A stretch of 42,123 bases of DNA from an uncultured Pedobacter sp. (GCF_946479715.1 NZ_CAMLHF010000019.1:1-42123), one strand, 5' to 3'; counted from the stretch's first letter, positions 8,702 through 17,572 are shown. The notes: generated by a model not told the origin, from the sequence alone. Program-made: numbers and translations.

Positions 8702-10017
8702 TGGAAGGTCTCAAGATATTTTTAACATTCTTCTTAGTAGCGCTGAACGGATTTTTCGTTGCGGCAGAATTTGCAATTGTAAAGGTTAGGGCCTCGCAAA
8801 TTGAAATTAAAGCGAAATCCGGAAGTAGGGTTGCAAATATCGCAAAATACATTACCCAGCATCTTGATGGCTATTTAGCCGCAACACAGCTGGGTATTAC
8901 GCTTGCCTCTCTTGGTTTGGGTTGGGTCGGTGAATCTGTTATGCATAACATTGTTCACGATGCGCTGATCAACTTTAATCTATCCGAGGTTTATATTACC
9001 TCAATATCTACGTTTATTGCATTTCTATTTATTACAGTAATGCACATCGTATTTGGAGAACTGGCGCCAAAGTCGGTAGCAATACAAAGACCTGTGGCTA
9101 CAACACTATTCATTGCTGTACCTCTTCAGGCATTCTATTGGTTGTTCAGGCCGTTTATATGGGTTTTGAACGGCTTGGCAAATGTAATCCTTAAGATGTT
9201 TGGTATTTCCAATGTGGGCGGGCACGAATCAGTACACAGTACAGAAGAACTGTATTATTTATTGGATCAGGGCAAAGAAAGTGGTGCGCTAGATACCAAT
9301 GAACACGAACTTATTAAAAACGTTTTCGATTTTAATGAACGTGTTGTTAAAAATATCATGGTTCCAAGAACTAAAATTTCTGGAATTGAATTGTCTACAC
9401 CCAAACAGGAAGTTGTAGAAACAATAATTGGCGAAGGATATTCAAGGATGCCTGTTTATGATGATATCATTGATAAGATTATAGGAATTGTACACGCAAA
9501 GGATATTCTTCCATTATTGGCGGGTAATAAAGAATGGTCTTTAAGTGATATTATCAGGAAGCCATATTTTGTACCTGAAACAAAGAAAATAAATGACCTT
9601 CTAAGTGAACTTCAACAGAAGCGCATTCAAATTGCTATTGTCATCGATGAATTCGGGGGTACAGCCGGAATGGTGACTCTGGAAGATATTGTAGAAGAGA
9701 TTGTTGGTGAGATCCAGGATGAGTACGATGAGGAAAAACCAACTGTTGAAAAAATATCTGATACAGAATTCATCATCAATGCTTATGCAACGGTTTATGA
9801 TGTAAATGAGCATTTACCTCATGATCTGCCCGAAGACGAGGATTTTGATACAGTAGGGGGGCTTGTTTCTCATGCATTTGGAAAGATCCCTGAAGTAGGT
9901 GATAGCGAAGAATGTTATGGGTATTTATTTACTATTTTAAAGAAAACAGAACAGAATATAGAAACCATAAAACTGGAGCTCGTGATTAGCAAGAGTGATA
10001 TGGTCGACAATCATTAA
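8701..10017 (+). CDS. hemolysin family protein (CNNM, CBS pair, CorC/HlyC domains)
   Basis: A 438-aa membrane protein with the CNNM domain in about residues 1-190 (several helices; FFVAAEFAIVKVRASQIE near the start), a CBS-domain pair at about 205-325 (VPRTKISGIE, YSRMPVYDDIIDKIIGIVHAKDI, IAIVIDEFGGTAGMVTLEDI) and a C-terminal CorC/HlyC domain at about 345-430. Family members are linked to magnesium or cobalt efflux; the name hemolysin is historical. In some Bacteroidota a related protein (GldE) takes part in gliding, but I cannot tell whether this copy is GldE. The start overlaps the ppa stop by one base. Confidence 0.92.
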   Translation: MEGLKIFLTFFLVALNGFFVAAEFAIVKVRASQIEIKAKSGSRVANIAKYITQHLDGYLAATQLGITLASLGLGWVGESVMHNIVHDALINFNLSEVYITSISTFIAFLFITVMHIVFGELAPKSVAIQRPVATTLFIAVPLQAFYWLFRPFIWVLNGLANVILKMFGISNVGGHESVHSTEELYYLLDQGKESGALDTNEHELIKNVFDFNERVVKNIMVPRTKISGIELSTPKQEVVETIIGEGYSRMPVYDDIIDKIIGIVHAKDILPLLAGNKEWSLSDIIRKPYFVPETKKINDLLSELQQKRIQIAIVIDEFGGTAGMVTLEDIVEEIVGEIQDEYDEEKPTVEKISDTEFIINAYATVYDVNEHLPHDLPEDEDFDTVGGLVSHAFGKIPEVGDSEECYGYLFTILKKTEQNIETIKLELVISKSDMVDNH

Positions 10018-10028
10018 TCTACTTTATA

Positions 10029-10733
10029 ATGCATGTTTTTTATACACCAGACATCGTTTCTGATGAATATGTCTTAAATGAGGATGAAAGCAAGCATTGC
10101 ATAAAGGTTTTAAGATTAAATATTGGTGCCGAAGTTTACCTTATTGACGGTGTTGGAGGACTTTACAAAGCCGCAATTGTAGGCCAGACAAAGAAAAATG
10201 TTGAACTTAAGGTTCTGGAAGCAACCCATAACTACAACAAGCGGAATCATCGTCTACATATTGCTGTTGCACCAACTAAAAACATTGATCGATTAGAATG
10301 GTTTCTGGAAAAAGCGACAGAAATAGGGATAGAAGAGATAACGCCAATAATCTGTGATCGTTCTGAGCGTCGTATAGTTAAAGAAGATCGGTTGGTTAAG
10401 GTAGTTACCTCTGCTGTTAAACAATCCCTTCAGGCCTATCACCCGATAGTTAATCCTCAGATAAACTTTTCCGATTTCTTAAAAATAGAAAATACCACTA
10501 ATAAGATGATAGCGCATTGCATTGATGAGTCTTCCAGACAGTATATCAGTCAAATTGCTGAACCTCATCAGAATTATACCATCCTGATCGGACCAGAAGG
10601 TGATTTTACACCTCTGGAAATTGATTTGGCTTTGCAAAATGGCTATAAACCATTAACTTTAGGTAATACACGGCTAAGAACAGAAACCGCTGCTTTAGCG
10701 GCCTGTTTTGAAGTGAATTATTTAAATAGATGA
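10029..10733 (+). CDS. rsmE: 16S rRNA (uracil1498-N3)-methyltransferase
   Basis: SPOUT-class methyltransferase that methylates N3 of U1498 in 16S rRNA using SAM. Its 234 aa include the N-terminal PUA-like part (ESKHCIKVLRL at about 20-30) and the knotted C-terminal SAM site, with IGPEGDFTPLE at 187-197 and LGNTRLRTETA at 211-221. These two motifs are diagnostic. It follows the CNNM/CBS gene by 11 bases, and its stop overlaps the next start in an ATGA, so the following DUF4159 gene is translationally coupled. Confidence 0.95.
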   Translation: MHVFYTPDIVSDEYVLNEDESKHCIKVLRLNIGAEVYLIDGVGGLYKAAIVGQTKKNVELKVLEATHNYNKRNHRLHIAVAPTKNIDRLEWFLEKATEIGIEEITPIICDRSERRIVKEDRLVKVVTSAVKQSLQAYHPIVNPQINFSDFLKIENTTNKMIAHCIDESSRQYISQIAEPHQNYTILIGPEGDFTPLEIDLALQNGYKPLTLGNTRLRTETAALAACFEVNYLNR

Positions 10734-11386
10734 AGTTTAACCCCCTTTTTTTTGCCGGAATAATTTTTTTATTCTCGAGCTTTTATTCCCCTACCTATAA
10801 GTTAGCAAAACTAAAATATAATGGTGGTGGCGATTGGTATGCCAATAGAACCGCACTTCCCAACCTTATTGACTTTTGTAACCAGAACTTACAAACAAAC
10901 TTTGCCCCTCAGGAGGCAATTGTTGAGGTTGGAAGTGCCGAATTGTTTAATTACCCGTTCGTATATCTTACAGGACATGGAAATGTAGTTTTTAGCAATG
11001 CTGAAGCCAGTAACCTCCGCAAATATTTAATCGGTGGTGGCTTCTTACATATTGATGATAACTACGGGCTGGATAAGTTTATCCGTAAAGAAATGAAGAA
11101 AGTATTCCCAGAATTAACGTTCACAGAATTACCCGCCAATCATCAGATATACAATCAAAAGTTTAAGTTTCCGAATGGCTTGCCTAAGATCCATGAACAC
11201 GACAATAAAAGACCTCAGGGTTTTGCCTTAATCTGGGAAGGGCGAATCGTTTGTTATTACACTTATGAATGCGATTTGGGAAATGGATGGGAGGATTATG
11301 GAACTTACCCTGGGGATACTCAGGATAAGCGCTCCAACGCGCTTAAAATGGGTGCAAATTTAATTCAATACGCATTAACACAATAG
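10730..11386 (+). CDS. DUF4159 domain-containing protein
   Basis: A 218-aa protein of the DUF4159 family, whose function is not established. A hydrophobic N-terminal segment (about residues 5-20) suggests export or membrane anchoring. Conserved-looking parts are YNGGGDWYANRTALPNL near 29-45, YLTGHGNVVFS near 80-90 and GGGFLHIDDNYG near 104-115, the last with acidic and His residues that could form a site. The ATG overlaps the rsmE stop by four bases. The biotin carrier gene follows two bases later, so all three are one transcript. Confidence 0.88.
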   Translation: MKFNPLFFAGIIFLFSSFYSPTYKLAKLKYNGGGDWYANRTALPNLIDFCNQNLQTNFAPQEAIVEVGSAELFNYPFVYLTGHGNVVFSNAEASNLRKYLIGGGFLHIDDNYGLDKFIRKEMKKVFPELTFTELPANHQIYNQKFKFPNGLPKIHEHDNKRPQGFALIWEGRIVCYYTYECDLGNGWEDYGTYPGDTQDKRSNALKMGANLIQYALTQ

Positions 11387-11388
11387 CT

Positions 11389-11886
11389 ATGAAGGTAAAA
11401 GTCAACGAACATTACAATTTCAATGTTGAAATAAACAATAATTTAATGAGTGTTAATGGTTTGGAAGTAGTTTTAGATTCAAGAAGTTTAGGGAATAACC
11501 ATACTCATGTGATATACAATAATAAATCATACAATATAGAATTGGTTTTCGAAAGCAAAGCTGATAAAACAAGTATCATCAAGGTAAATGGAACTACCTA
11601 TACTATCGCAATGGAGGATCAATATGATCAATTACTCAAGCAATTGGGCATGGATAGTGCTTTGGCTAGTAAGGTTAGTGAAATTAAAGCCCCTATGCCA
11701 GGCCTGGTTTTAAGTGTTCTTGTTGCTGAGGGACAAGAGGTAAACAAAGGAGATAGCTTACTGGTACTGGAAGCAATGAAAATGGAAAACGTTATTAAAT
11801 CTCCAACTTCCGGAATGATTAAAAAGATCCTCATCAATAAGGCAGATAAGGTGGAGAAAAATGAAATATTGATACAATTTCAATAA
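11389..11886 (+). CDS. biotin carboxyl carrier protein (biotin/lipoyl attachment domain)
   Basis: A 165-aa carrier subunit of a biotin-dependent carboxylase. The C-terminal biotinyl domain (about residues 95-165) has the attachment motif EAMKMEN with the biotin-accepting Lys at 131, and APMPGLVLS and SPTSGMIKKILI in the half-domain positions on either side. The N-terminal half has no recognised domain. The usual partners, biotin carboxylase and carboxyltransferase, are not in the window, so whether it serves acetyl-, propionyl- or methylmalonyl-type carboxylation is open. It is the last gene before a strong terminator. Confidence 0.9.
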   Translation: MKVKVNEHYNFNVEINNNLMSVNGLEVVLDSRSLGNNHTHVIYNNKSYNIELVFESKADKTSIIKVNGTTYTIAMEDQYDQLLKQLGMDSALASKVSEIKAPMPGLVLSVLVAEGQEVNKGDSLLVLEAMKMENVIKSPTSGMIKKILINKADKVEKNEILIQFQ

Positions 11887-11922
11887 ACAAAAATGGGGGC
11901 TATATGGCCCCCATTTTTGTTT
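11885..11922. terminator. bidirectional intrinsic terminator
   Basis: A perfect 16-bp inverted repeat (arms 11885-11900 and 11907-11922, six-base loop) with a GC-rich core GGGGGC/GCCCCC and A- and T-rich outer parts, so each strand ends in a U-rich tract. It lies between the convergent biotin carrier gene (plus) and gldJ (minus) and can serve both. It overlaps the stop codon of the biotin carrier gene by two bases. Confidence 0.93.
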
Positions 11923-11939
11923 ATATCATTATAGAATTT

Positions 11940-13529
11940 TTATCTCTTGCCACCTCTAAAGGCTTTTTGCGGTTTAGTTTTGAATTGAGGTTTTCCCATA
12001 GATCTAATTTCAGAGGCTCCAAGCATTGTCATTGCGCATCTGAAACCAATGTCGGCTGTTGATTCGTCCTGTTGAAGAAATCTTCTGGTTGCAGGATTTA
12101 ACCACATTGCCTGGTCATCCCATGACCCACCCTTATATACTCTTGATTTATCCGTAATAAGCGTAATTTCTCCATATAGATCATTGGCCTTATCGCGGTA
12201 TCCTCTTTGATCGGCATAGGTATTAACAGAATCTGCGGGCTTATTCGCCGCAGCTTGTTTTTCTGCCCATGTTTGTTTTCTTGCCGATACAGCTGCAGTC
12301 ATCACAGGTCGGTTGTGTTTATCTATTTCTATCCTTCCTGTACTAGGGTCAGCTATTTTTTTATCTTCATAAAAGTTTCCTCTGTAAGGGTTAAATGCAT
12401 CTGCAGCTTCAAAAGTTTTGGAGCGATAAACATCCGCAACCCATTCGTTTACGTTTCCAGCCATGTTGTACAAGCCAAAATCATTTGGCATATAGGATCT
12501 TACCGGAACGGTTAGGCCTCCCTTGTCATTTAAAGAACCTCCAACACCCATATAATCACCTTTTGTTCTTTTGAAGTTGGCTAATATTAAACCATGGGTT
12601 TTTTTCTTTGCAGAGCTTAATCCCAGCCCATTCCATGGATAAATTTTGTTTTCATGAATGTTTTCGTACTCAGTATTGCCAATTAATCCAAGCGCAGCAT
12701 ATTCCCATTCTGCTTCAGTTGGCAGGCGGTATGGTTGTTTTAAAATCCCATCTTCAAGTCTTACCGTTCTGGTTGCACCTTTATTCCCATTCGCACCGGC
12801 ATCAGCAGCTTTAGCATTGGTAGGGCTTAGATCTTTCATCGCTTTTTTACCTTTATCATCATACTGACCACTTAGGTAGGTTTCAGTATTGAAAGGCGCT
12901 GTCGGTCTTGAACTTGCAGCGGCAACGCCATTTCTGGTATCTCCGTTTATATCTTTAAAGCTCGTCATGTAACCCTGATCTCGAAGGAGCAACTCGTTCA
13001 CCCGATCAGTTCTCCAGTCACAATATCTTGACGCCTGTTCCCAGGTAACACCAACTACCGGATAATCCTGGTATGCAGGATGTCTTAAATAATTGTCTAC
13101 ATAAGGTTCATTGTACGATAACGGTCTTCGCCAAACCAAGGTGTCGGGTATTTCGTTATAATAATATTCGTAATCAGTTGGATAATTGGTTCTTATCCAA
13201 TTTAGGTATTCTAGCCAGTTCGTGTTCGAAACTTCCGTTTCGTCCATATAAAAAGAAGAAACAGTAGTTTCTCTTTTATGATTGTAAGCGCTTAGTTCTT
13301 GCCCTGCAACATTTATTGCGCTGCCACTCATTACAAAAACACCACCTTCAATTTCGACCAGGCCAGGACCAGGTCCTCTTTTGAATTTATTGTTAACCTG
13401 AAATCCTCCATATTCCTTTTTATTATAGGCTAGTCCTGTCTTGTCCGAAGTTCCTGATTTAGATTTACAGGACATAAGGGAGGCTACAAGTACAAGATAT
13501 GCAAGCGAGTATAGGTATGATTTTTTCAT
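11940..13529 (-). CDS. gldJ: gliding motility lipoprotein GldJ
   Basis: A 529-aa lipoprotein of the formylglycine-generating-enzyme/sulfatase-modifying-factor fold, identified as GldJ, which in Flavobacterium is needed for gliding and to stabilise other Gld proteins of the type IX secretion machinery. The lipobox LMSC has its Cys at residue 21. Domain hallmarks are GGVFVMSGSA, MDETEVSNTNWLEYL, YRLPTEAEWEYAA, NMAGNVNEWVADVY and GGSWDD, ending with ADIGFRCAM. An upstream in-frame TTG at 13541 exists, but the ATG at 13529 begins directly with MKKSYLYSL, a normal lipoprotein signal peptide, and was chosen. It is transcribed away from porV. No catalytic role is expected from the family as described. 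Confidence 0.92.
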   Translation of the reverse strand: MKKSYLYSLAYLVLVASLMSCKSKSGTSDKTGLAYNKKEYGGFQVNNKFKRGPGPGLVEIEGGVFVMSGSAINVAGQELSAYNHKRETTVSSFYMDETEVSNTNWLEYLNWIRTNYPTDYEYYYNEIPDTLVWRRPLSYNEPYVDNYLRHPAYQDYPVVGVTWEQASRYCDWRTDRVNELLLRDQGYMTSFKDINGDTRNGVAAASSRPTAPFNTETYLSGQYDDKGKKAMKDLSPTNAKAADAGANGNKGATRTVRLEDGILKQPYRLPTEAEWEYAALGLIGNTEYENIHENKIYPWNGLGLSSAKKKTHGLILANFKRTKGDYMGVGGSLNDKGGLTVPVRSYMPNDFGLYNMAGNVNEWVADVYRSKTFEAADAFNPYRGNFYEDKKIADPSTGRIEIDKHNRPVMTAAVSARKQTWAEKQAAANKPADSVNTYADQRGYRDKANDLYGEITLITDKSRVYKGGSWDDQAMWLNPATRRFLQQDESTADIGFRCAMTMLGASEIRSMGKPQFKTKPQKAFRGGKR

Positions 13530-13681
13530 TGGATTGCGCAAATAGTTACTCTAAAGGTTAAAACTACACAAAAAAACGTGTTCACTCCAAAAAAACTTTC
13601 TTTATAAAATTGAATAAATTATCTCAGAATAGAAATTTCAGGTAGGATCCTCTTCAAATGCTTTGCAAACCAACCGAATAC

Positions 13682-13712
13682 TTTGAAATTTAGGAACACT
13701 ATGTTAACTTGC
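13682..13712 (+). promoter_or_regulatory. candidate promoter of porV
   Basis: A TTTG at 13682-13685 is followed after 19 bases by TAACTTGC at 13705-13712, which resembles the Bacteroidota -33 TTTG / -7 TAnnTTTG pair with the normal spacing but an imperfect -7. Transcription would start about 23 bases before the porV ATG. It is a weak match. Confidence 0.3.
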
Positions 13713-13740
13713 GTGCAATAGTATTAATTATACGGGACGA

Positions 13741-14919
13741 ATGAATTTAAGGTACACTGTAAAAACTGCATTGAGCATTTTTTCACTGGTAACAGTTTCT
13801 ATTGGAGTGTTTGCTCAGGAAGTGCAGCCCGGTACCCAAACAAATGGAAGTACCCCAAATAATATAATTACAGCAGTACCTTTCTTGTTGATTACTCCTG
13901 ATGCCCGGATCGGAGGAATGGGGGATGCTGGAGTTGCGATTGCTCCGGATGCAAACGCAATGAGCATAAACCCTTCTAAATTAGCTTTTTTAGACAAACC
14001 ATATGGCTTTTCCGCATCTTATAGTCCTTGGTTAAAAAGCCTGGTCCCTGATATTAACCTGGCCTACTTAAGTGGTTTTTACAAACTTAATGACGAAAGT
14101 ACGCTCGGGAGCTCTTTAAGGTATTTTTCTTTAGGTGAAATTCAGTTCGTAGATATTAATCAGCAAGATCTTGGCGTTTATAGTCCAAATGAGCTTGCTT
14201 GGGATGTAACCTATGCCAGAAGATTTGGCAGCTCGTTTTCATTAGGGACATCATTAAGATACATTTACTCCAATTTATTGTCAGGTCAGTTTGCAGCCGG
14301 ACAACAAACTCAGGCTGGTTCAGCAATTGCAGTAGATGTTTCTGCATATTACAAAAAACCAACTATTTTCCTGGGTAAAGATGCGATTCTCTCAGCCGGA
14401 GTTAACATCTCAAATATCGGAACAAAAATTAGTTATGTACAGGGTGGAGAAAAGAACTTTCTGCCAACAAACCTTAAAATAGGAGGAGCCTCAACCTTTT
14501 TAATTGATGATTATAATCAGTTTACTTTTGCGCTTGATTTTAACAAACTTCTTGTGCCAACTCAACCGATATATGATGAAAATGGAAGGATAGTAGCAGG
14601 TAAGAATCCGGATCGCTCGGTGCCATCTGGAATATTTGGTTCATTTAGCGACGCTCCGGGAGGTTTTTCAGAAGAATTAAGAGAGATTAATATAGCCGCA
14701 GGTGTTGAGTATTGGTACAATCAGCAATTTGCGCTAAGGGCCGGATATTTTTATGAAAACCCACAAAAGGGAGATAGAAGATATTTTACACTTGGCGCCG
14801 GATTAAAATACAATGTTTTCAATATCGATTTTGCGTATTTGGCGGCCAATGCACAAAAGAGTCCATTGGCAAATACATTACGTTTTACATTGCTTTTCAA
14901 TTTTGGCGATGCCAAATAA
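13741..14919 (+). CDS. porV: type IX secretion outer membrane channel protein PorV (LptO)
   Basis: A 392-aa outer membrane beta-barrel protein of the PorV/LptO family. PorV is the shuttle that carries type IX cargo from the SprA/Sov translocon to the PorU sortase. A signal peptide (residues 1-25, ending VFAQ) precedes VPFLLITPDARIGGMGDAGV, AMSINPSKLAFL and later FSLGEIQF, all typical of the family, followed by alternating aromatic beta-strand segments and a C-terminal FTLLFNF barrel end. gldJ is divergent upstream and ispF follows after 26 bases. The sortase gene porU, next to these genes in Flavobacterium, is not here. Confidence 0.92.
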   Translation: MNLRYTVKTALSIFSLVTVSIGVFAQEVQPGTQTNGSTPNNIITAVPFLLITPDARIGGMGDAGVAIAPDANAMSINPSKLAFLDKPYGFSASYSPWLKSLVPDINLAYLSGFYKLNDESTLGSSLRYFSLGEIQFVDINQQDLGVYSPNELAWDVTYARRFGSSFSLGTSLRYIYSNLLSGQFAAGQQTQAGSAIAVDVSAYYKKPTIFLGKDAILSAGVNISNIGTKISYVQGGEKNFLPTNLKIGGASTFLIDDYNQFTFALDFNKLLVPTQPIYDENGRIVAGKNPDRSVPSGIFGSFSDAPGGFSEELREINIAAGVEYWYNQQFALRAGYFYENPQKGDRRYFTLGAGLKYNVFNIDFAYLAANAQKSPLANTLRFTLLFNFGDAK

Positions 14920-14945
14920 CAGTATACAACAACACAATTAAACAA

Positions 14946-15422
14946 ATGAAAATTAAAGTAGGGTTCGGGTTCGATGTGCATCAGTTAAAAGATAATCACC
15001 CATTTGTAGTAGGCGGAGTTAATCTGGAACATCATAAAGGAGCTTTTGGTCATTCCGATGCGGATGTTTTGCTCCATGCAATTTGCGATGCCTTGTTAGG
15101 TGCTGCAAATTTAAGAGATATTGGCTTCCATTTTAAGAATACCGACCCTCAGTGGAAAGGAATAAGCAGTCTGATCCTCCTAAAGGAAAGCGTAAAGCTT
15201 CTTAAAGACAAGGGATGGCAAATTGGCAATATCGATGCAATGCTTTGCCTGGAAGCGCCAAAAATTAATCCTCACATCCCCGAAATGCAAAAAAATATAG
15301 CAGAAGCAATTGGAATTTCAATTGATGATATTTCTATAAAAGCTACCACCAATGAGCAGATGGGTTTTATTGGCAGGGAAGAGGGGGTTGTTGCCTATGC
15401 CGTATGCCTTATCGAAAAATAA
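14946..15422 (+). CDS. ispF: 2-C-methyl-D-erythritol 2,4-cyclodiphosphate synthase
   Basis: Enzyme of the MEP isoprenoid pathway that cyclises CDP-methylerythritol phosphate and releases CMP. The length of 158 aa is normal. Metal ligands D10 and H12 sit in GFDVH, and H44 in HSDADVLLHAICDALLGA; the active-site stretch KATTNEQMGFIGREEGV lies near residues 131-147. It follows porV closely and is probably co-transcribed, although the two are functionally unrelated. It ends ten bases from the convergent pirin gene. Confidence 0.97.
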   Translation: MKIKVGFGFDVHQLKDNHPFVVGGVNLEHHKGAFGHSDADVLLHAICDALLGAANLRDIGFHFKNTDPQWKGISSLILLKESVKLLKDKGWQIGNIDAMLCLEAPKINPHIPEMQKNIAEAIGISIDDISIKATTNEQMGFIGREEGVVAYAVCLIEK

Positions 15423-15432
15423 AAAATAGATA

Positions 15433-16308
15433 TTATTCGTCAAGGTATCCAAATTTACCCTGGTTGTAATCATTTATTGCTTGCTGTATCTCTTCTGGCT
15501 TATTCATTAAAAAAGGCCCATATTGAGCAATAGGTTCATTTATTGGCTCACCGCTTAAGACCAGAATGATGCTGTTTTCTAAAGCTTCAGCTTCTATTAG
15601 GGAACCGTCATTTTTGAAATGAACGAACTGATCGGCTTTGGCAATTTCAGCACCATTTATTTTTACACGACCTTCTATAATTACAAAACCAGTATTGTAG
15701 CCTGCAGGAAAACTAAAATAGGTCTTACCTCCTTTATTTAATCGGGCATTGAATAAATTTAGAGGGGTAAAGGTACTTGCAGACCCTCTGGTTTCGTTGT
15801 ATTCACCGGCAATTATCTCAATTTCACCAGCTCCATTATCCAGGTTGTACTTTGCTATATCGCTATGCTTTACATCCTGATACTTTGGTGAGGTCATTTT
15901 ATTTTTTGCAGGTAAATTCACCCACAACTGAACCATTTGAAAGGCCCCGCCTTTTTTACTGAACTGCTCTTCGTGATATTCTTTATGTAATATTCCACTT
16001 CCAGCGGTCATCCATTGAACGTCACCAGGATAGATTGTACCGCTGTTGCCTGCACTGTCATGATGTGCAACTGCGCCATGATATGCAATGGTTACAGTCT
16101 CAAACCCTCTATGGGGATGGACCCCCACCCCTCTGGGTTCATTGCGTGCTGAGAATTCTATCCTGGCGTTATAATCCAGCAGAAAGAATGGGCTCATTTT
16201 AATTTTATAACCTTTTGGGAAAAAATTGTGCACCCTAAAGCCGTCGCCAACCATATGAGGTGCCGGCGCATTTAAAATGGCCGACACCGTTTTAGTTTTT
16301 GCTTCCAT
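15433..16308 (-). CDS. pirin family protein
   Basis: A 291-aa two-cupin protein of the pirin family. Bacterial pirins bind a metal, and some have quercetin dioxygenase activity or regulate metabolic enzymes; the role here is unknown. The N-terminal cupin keeps the metal site, with GVGVHPHRGFETVTIAYHG near residues 60-78, H102-like residues in AVAHHDSAG and the ILHKEYHEE segment. The C-terminal cupin is more diverged and the family tail GPFLMNKPEEIQQAI is present. It lies 40 bases downstream of the YceI gene on the same strand, likely one transcript. Confidence 0.92.
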   Translation of the reverse strand: MEAKTKTVSAILNAPAPHMVGDGFRVHNFFPKGYKIKMSPFFLLDYNARIEFSARNEPRGVGVHPHRGFETVTIAYHGAVAHHDSAGNSGTIYPGDVQWMTAGSGILHKEYHEEQFSKKGGAFQMVQLWVNLPAKNKMTSPKYQDVKHSDIAKYNLDNGAGEIEIIAGEYNETRGSASTFTPLNLFNARLNKGGKTYFSFPAGYNTGFVIIEGRVKINGAEIAKADQFVHFKNDGSLIEAEALENSIILVLSGEPINEPIAQYGPFLMNKPEEIQQAINDYNQGKFGYLDE

Positions 16309-16348
16309 TTGTCTCTTTAATTTTTTATGGATGCTTGGTTTTAATTGT

Positions 16349-16879
16349 TTAGGCTTGTTTTACAAACTGTAATTCACCTGCTATTTTTACTGCCTCACTA
16401 ACCATAACACCACCAGTTTCTAATGCAGCATTCCATGTTAAACCAAAATCAGTTCTGTTTATTTTACCACTTAGCGTAAAACCCGCTTTTGTATTGCCCC
16501 ATGGATCAGTTGCGATACCACCAAATTCAGCATTTAATTCTACTGGTTTAGTAACACCTTTAACAGTCAGATTTCCATTTAAAATGTAATCATCACCATC
16601 TTTTGTTATTGAGGTAGATTCAAAAGTGATTTTAGGGAAATTTTCTGCATCAAAGAAATCAGCACTTTTTAAGTGAGTGTCTCTGTCAGCATTTCCGGTA
16701 TTGATAGATGATGTCTCACCTTCAAAATTAACCTTTCCGTTTTCGAAATCATCACCTTCTGAGGTTAATGTCGCGCTGATCAAGTGCAGACTACCGGTTA
16801 CAGTAGTAATCATTAAGTGTTTAACTTTAAATTGTAGTTCGCTGTGGGTCGGGTCTAAAACCCATTGTGTAGTTGCCAT
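16349..16879 (-). CDS. YceI family protein
   Basis: A 176-aa protein of the YceI lipocalin-like family, whose characterised relatives bind polyprenoid-type lipids. It starts WVLDPTHSELQFKVKHLM, the standard family opening, with no signal peptide, so it is probably cytoplasmic, unlike periplasmic YceI of E. coli. Further family marks are GNADRDTHLKSADFFDAENFP near residues 61-81 and LTVKGVTKPV. A -7 promoter motif lies about 37 bases upstream. The pirin gene follows, and a Crp/Fnr gene precedes it on the same strand, which may mean shared stress control. Confidence 0.93.
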   Translation of the reverse strand: MATTQWVLDPTHSELQFKVKHLMITTVTGSLHLISATLTSEGDDFENGKVNFEGETSSINTGNADRDTHLKSADFFDAENFPKITFESTSITKDGDDYILNGNLTVKGVTKPVELNAEFGGIATDPWGNTKAGFTLSGKINRTDFGLTWNAALETGGVMVSEAVKIAGELQFVKQA

Positions 16880-16915
16880 AATATTGTTTTTTTAAGTTGT
16901 TCTTTAATTACAACA

Positions 16916-16923
16916 CAAAATTA
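16916..16923 (-). promoter_or_regulatory. -7 promoter element of the YceI-pirin unit
   Basis: On the minus strand the sequence reads TAATTTTG, an exact match to the Bacteroidota -7 consensus TAnnTTTG, 37 bases before the YceI start codon. No clear -33 TTTG is seen at the normal distance. Confidence 0.45.
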
Positions 16924-16966
16924 CAACTAGATGTTTGGCCTCACATTGACCTATGATAAGAAAATA

Positions 16967-17563
16967 CTAAGGTTTAAAATGCTTATGAGCCAAGTCTTTA
17001 CGAACTCTGCTTAACGATTCAGGTGTAATACCTAAATAAGAGGCAATCATCCACTGTGGCACTCTTAATGTAAGATTTGGATATAATTTTATAAAATTCA
17101 GATAGCGCTCTTCGGCTGTAGCACTTAAAAGCATATTTATCCTTTTCTGCATAAACCTAATCGAATTATTGAGCATGGTGCTATTCAGGTCACTCATGCA
17201 GGGAACATGCTTTGCCGCATCATTCATAAAATCTTTGTTCACTGCAATAGCCGTTGTAGGCTCTATGGCATCAATAAAGAACTCTGATGCTTCATTGAAC
17301 ATTCCATTACGTTCCGAAAGCCACCATTGTTCAGGGGCAAATTGAATAATGTGTGTTTTTCCCTTACTATCTATTGAATAACTCCGTAACAGACCGCTTA
17401 ACACAAAAAAGCCATGAGATAAAACTTCGCCCTTCATCAGGATCATCTCATTTTTATCGAAGGTTTTTACTTTAAGTTTGTCAGAAATCAGGCCAAACTG
17501 TTCATCAGTTATGGCTACTTTGTTTTTTAAATAAGTTTTAAATGGCTCCAGTAAGGCTGTCAT
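16967..17563 (-). CDS. Crp/Fnr family transcriptional regulator
   Basis: A 198-aa regulator with an N-terminal cyclic-nucleotide-binding-like beta-roll (about residues 20-110; FDKNEMILMKGEVLSHGFFVLSG is typical) and a C-terminal helix-turn-helix (WMIASYLGITPESLSRVRKDL near 170-190). There is no Cys cluster for an Fe-S centre, so it is not a classical Fnr oxygen sensor. The ligand is unknown; many Bacteroidota have such diverged Crp-like proteins. It begins nine bases after the small Cys-rich membrane protein gene and lies upstream of YceI and pirin, both plausible targets. Confidence 0.92.
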   Translation of the reverse strand: MTALLEPFKTYLKNKVAITDEQFGLISDKLKVKTFDKNEMILMKGEVLSHGFFVLSGLLRSYSIDSKGKTHIIQFAPEQWWLSERNGMFNEASEFFIDAIEPTTAIAVNKDFMNDAAKHVPCMSDLNSTMLNNSIRFMQKRINMLLSATAEERYLNFIKLYPNLTLRVPQWMIASYLGITPESLSRVRKDLAHKHFKP

Positions 17564-17572
17564 AGATAAAAT

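Noticed and set aside
13530..13541. Longer gldJ start at an upstream TTG
   Set aside because: The ATG at 13529 directly begins a lipoprotein signal peptide; the extra residues from the TTG add nothing.
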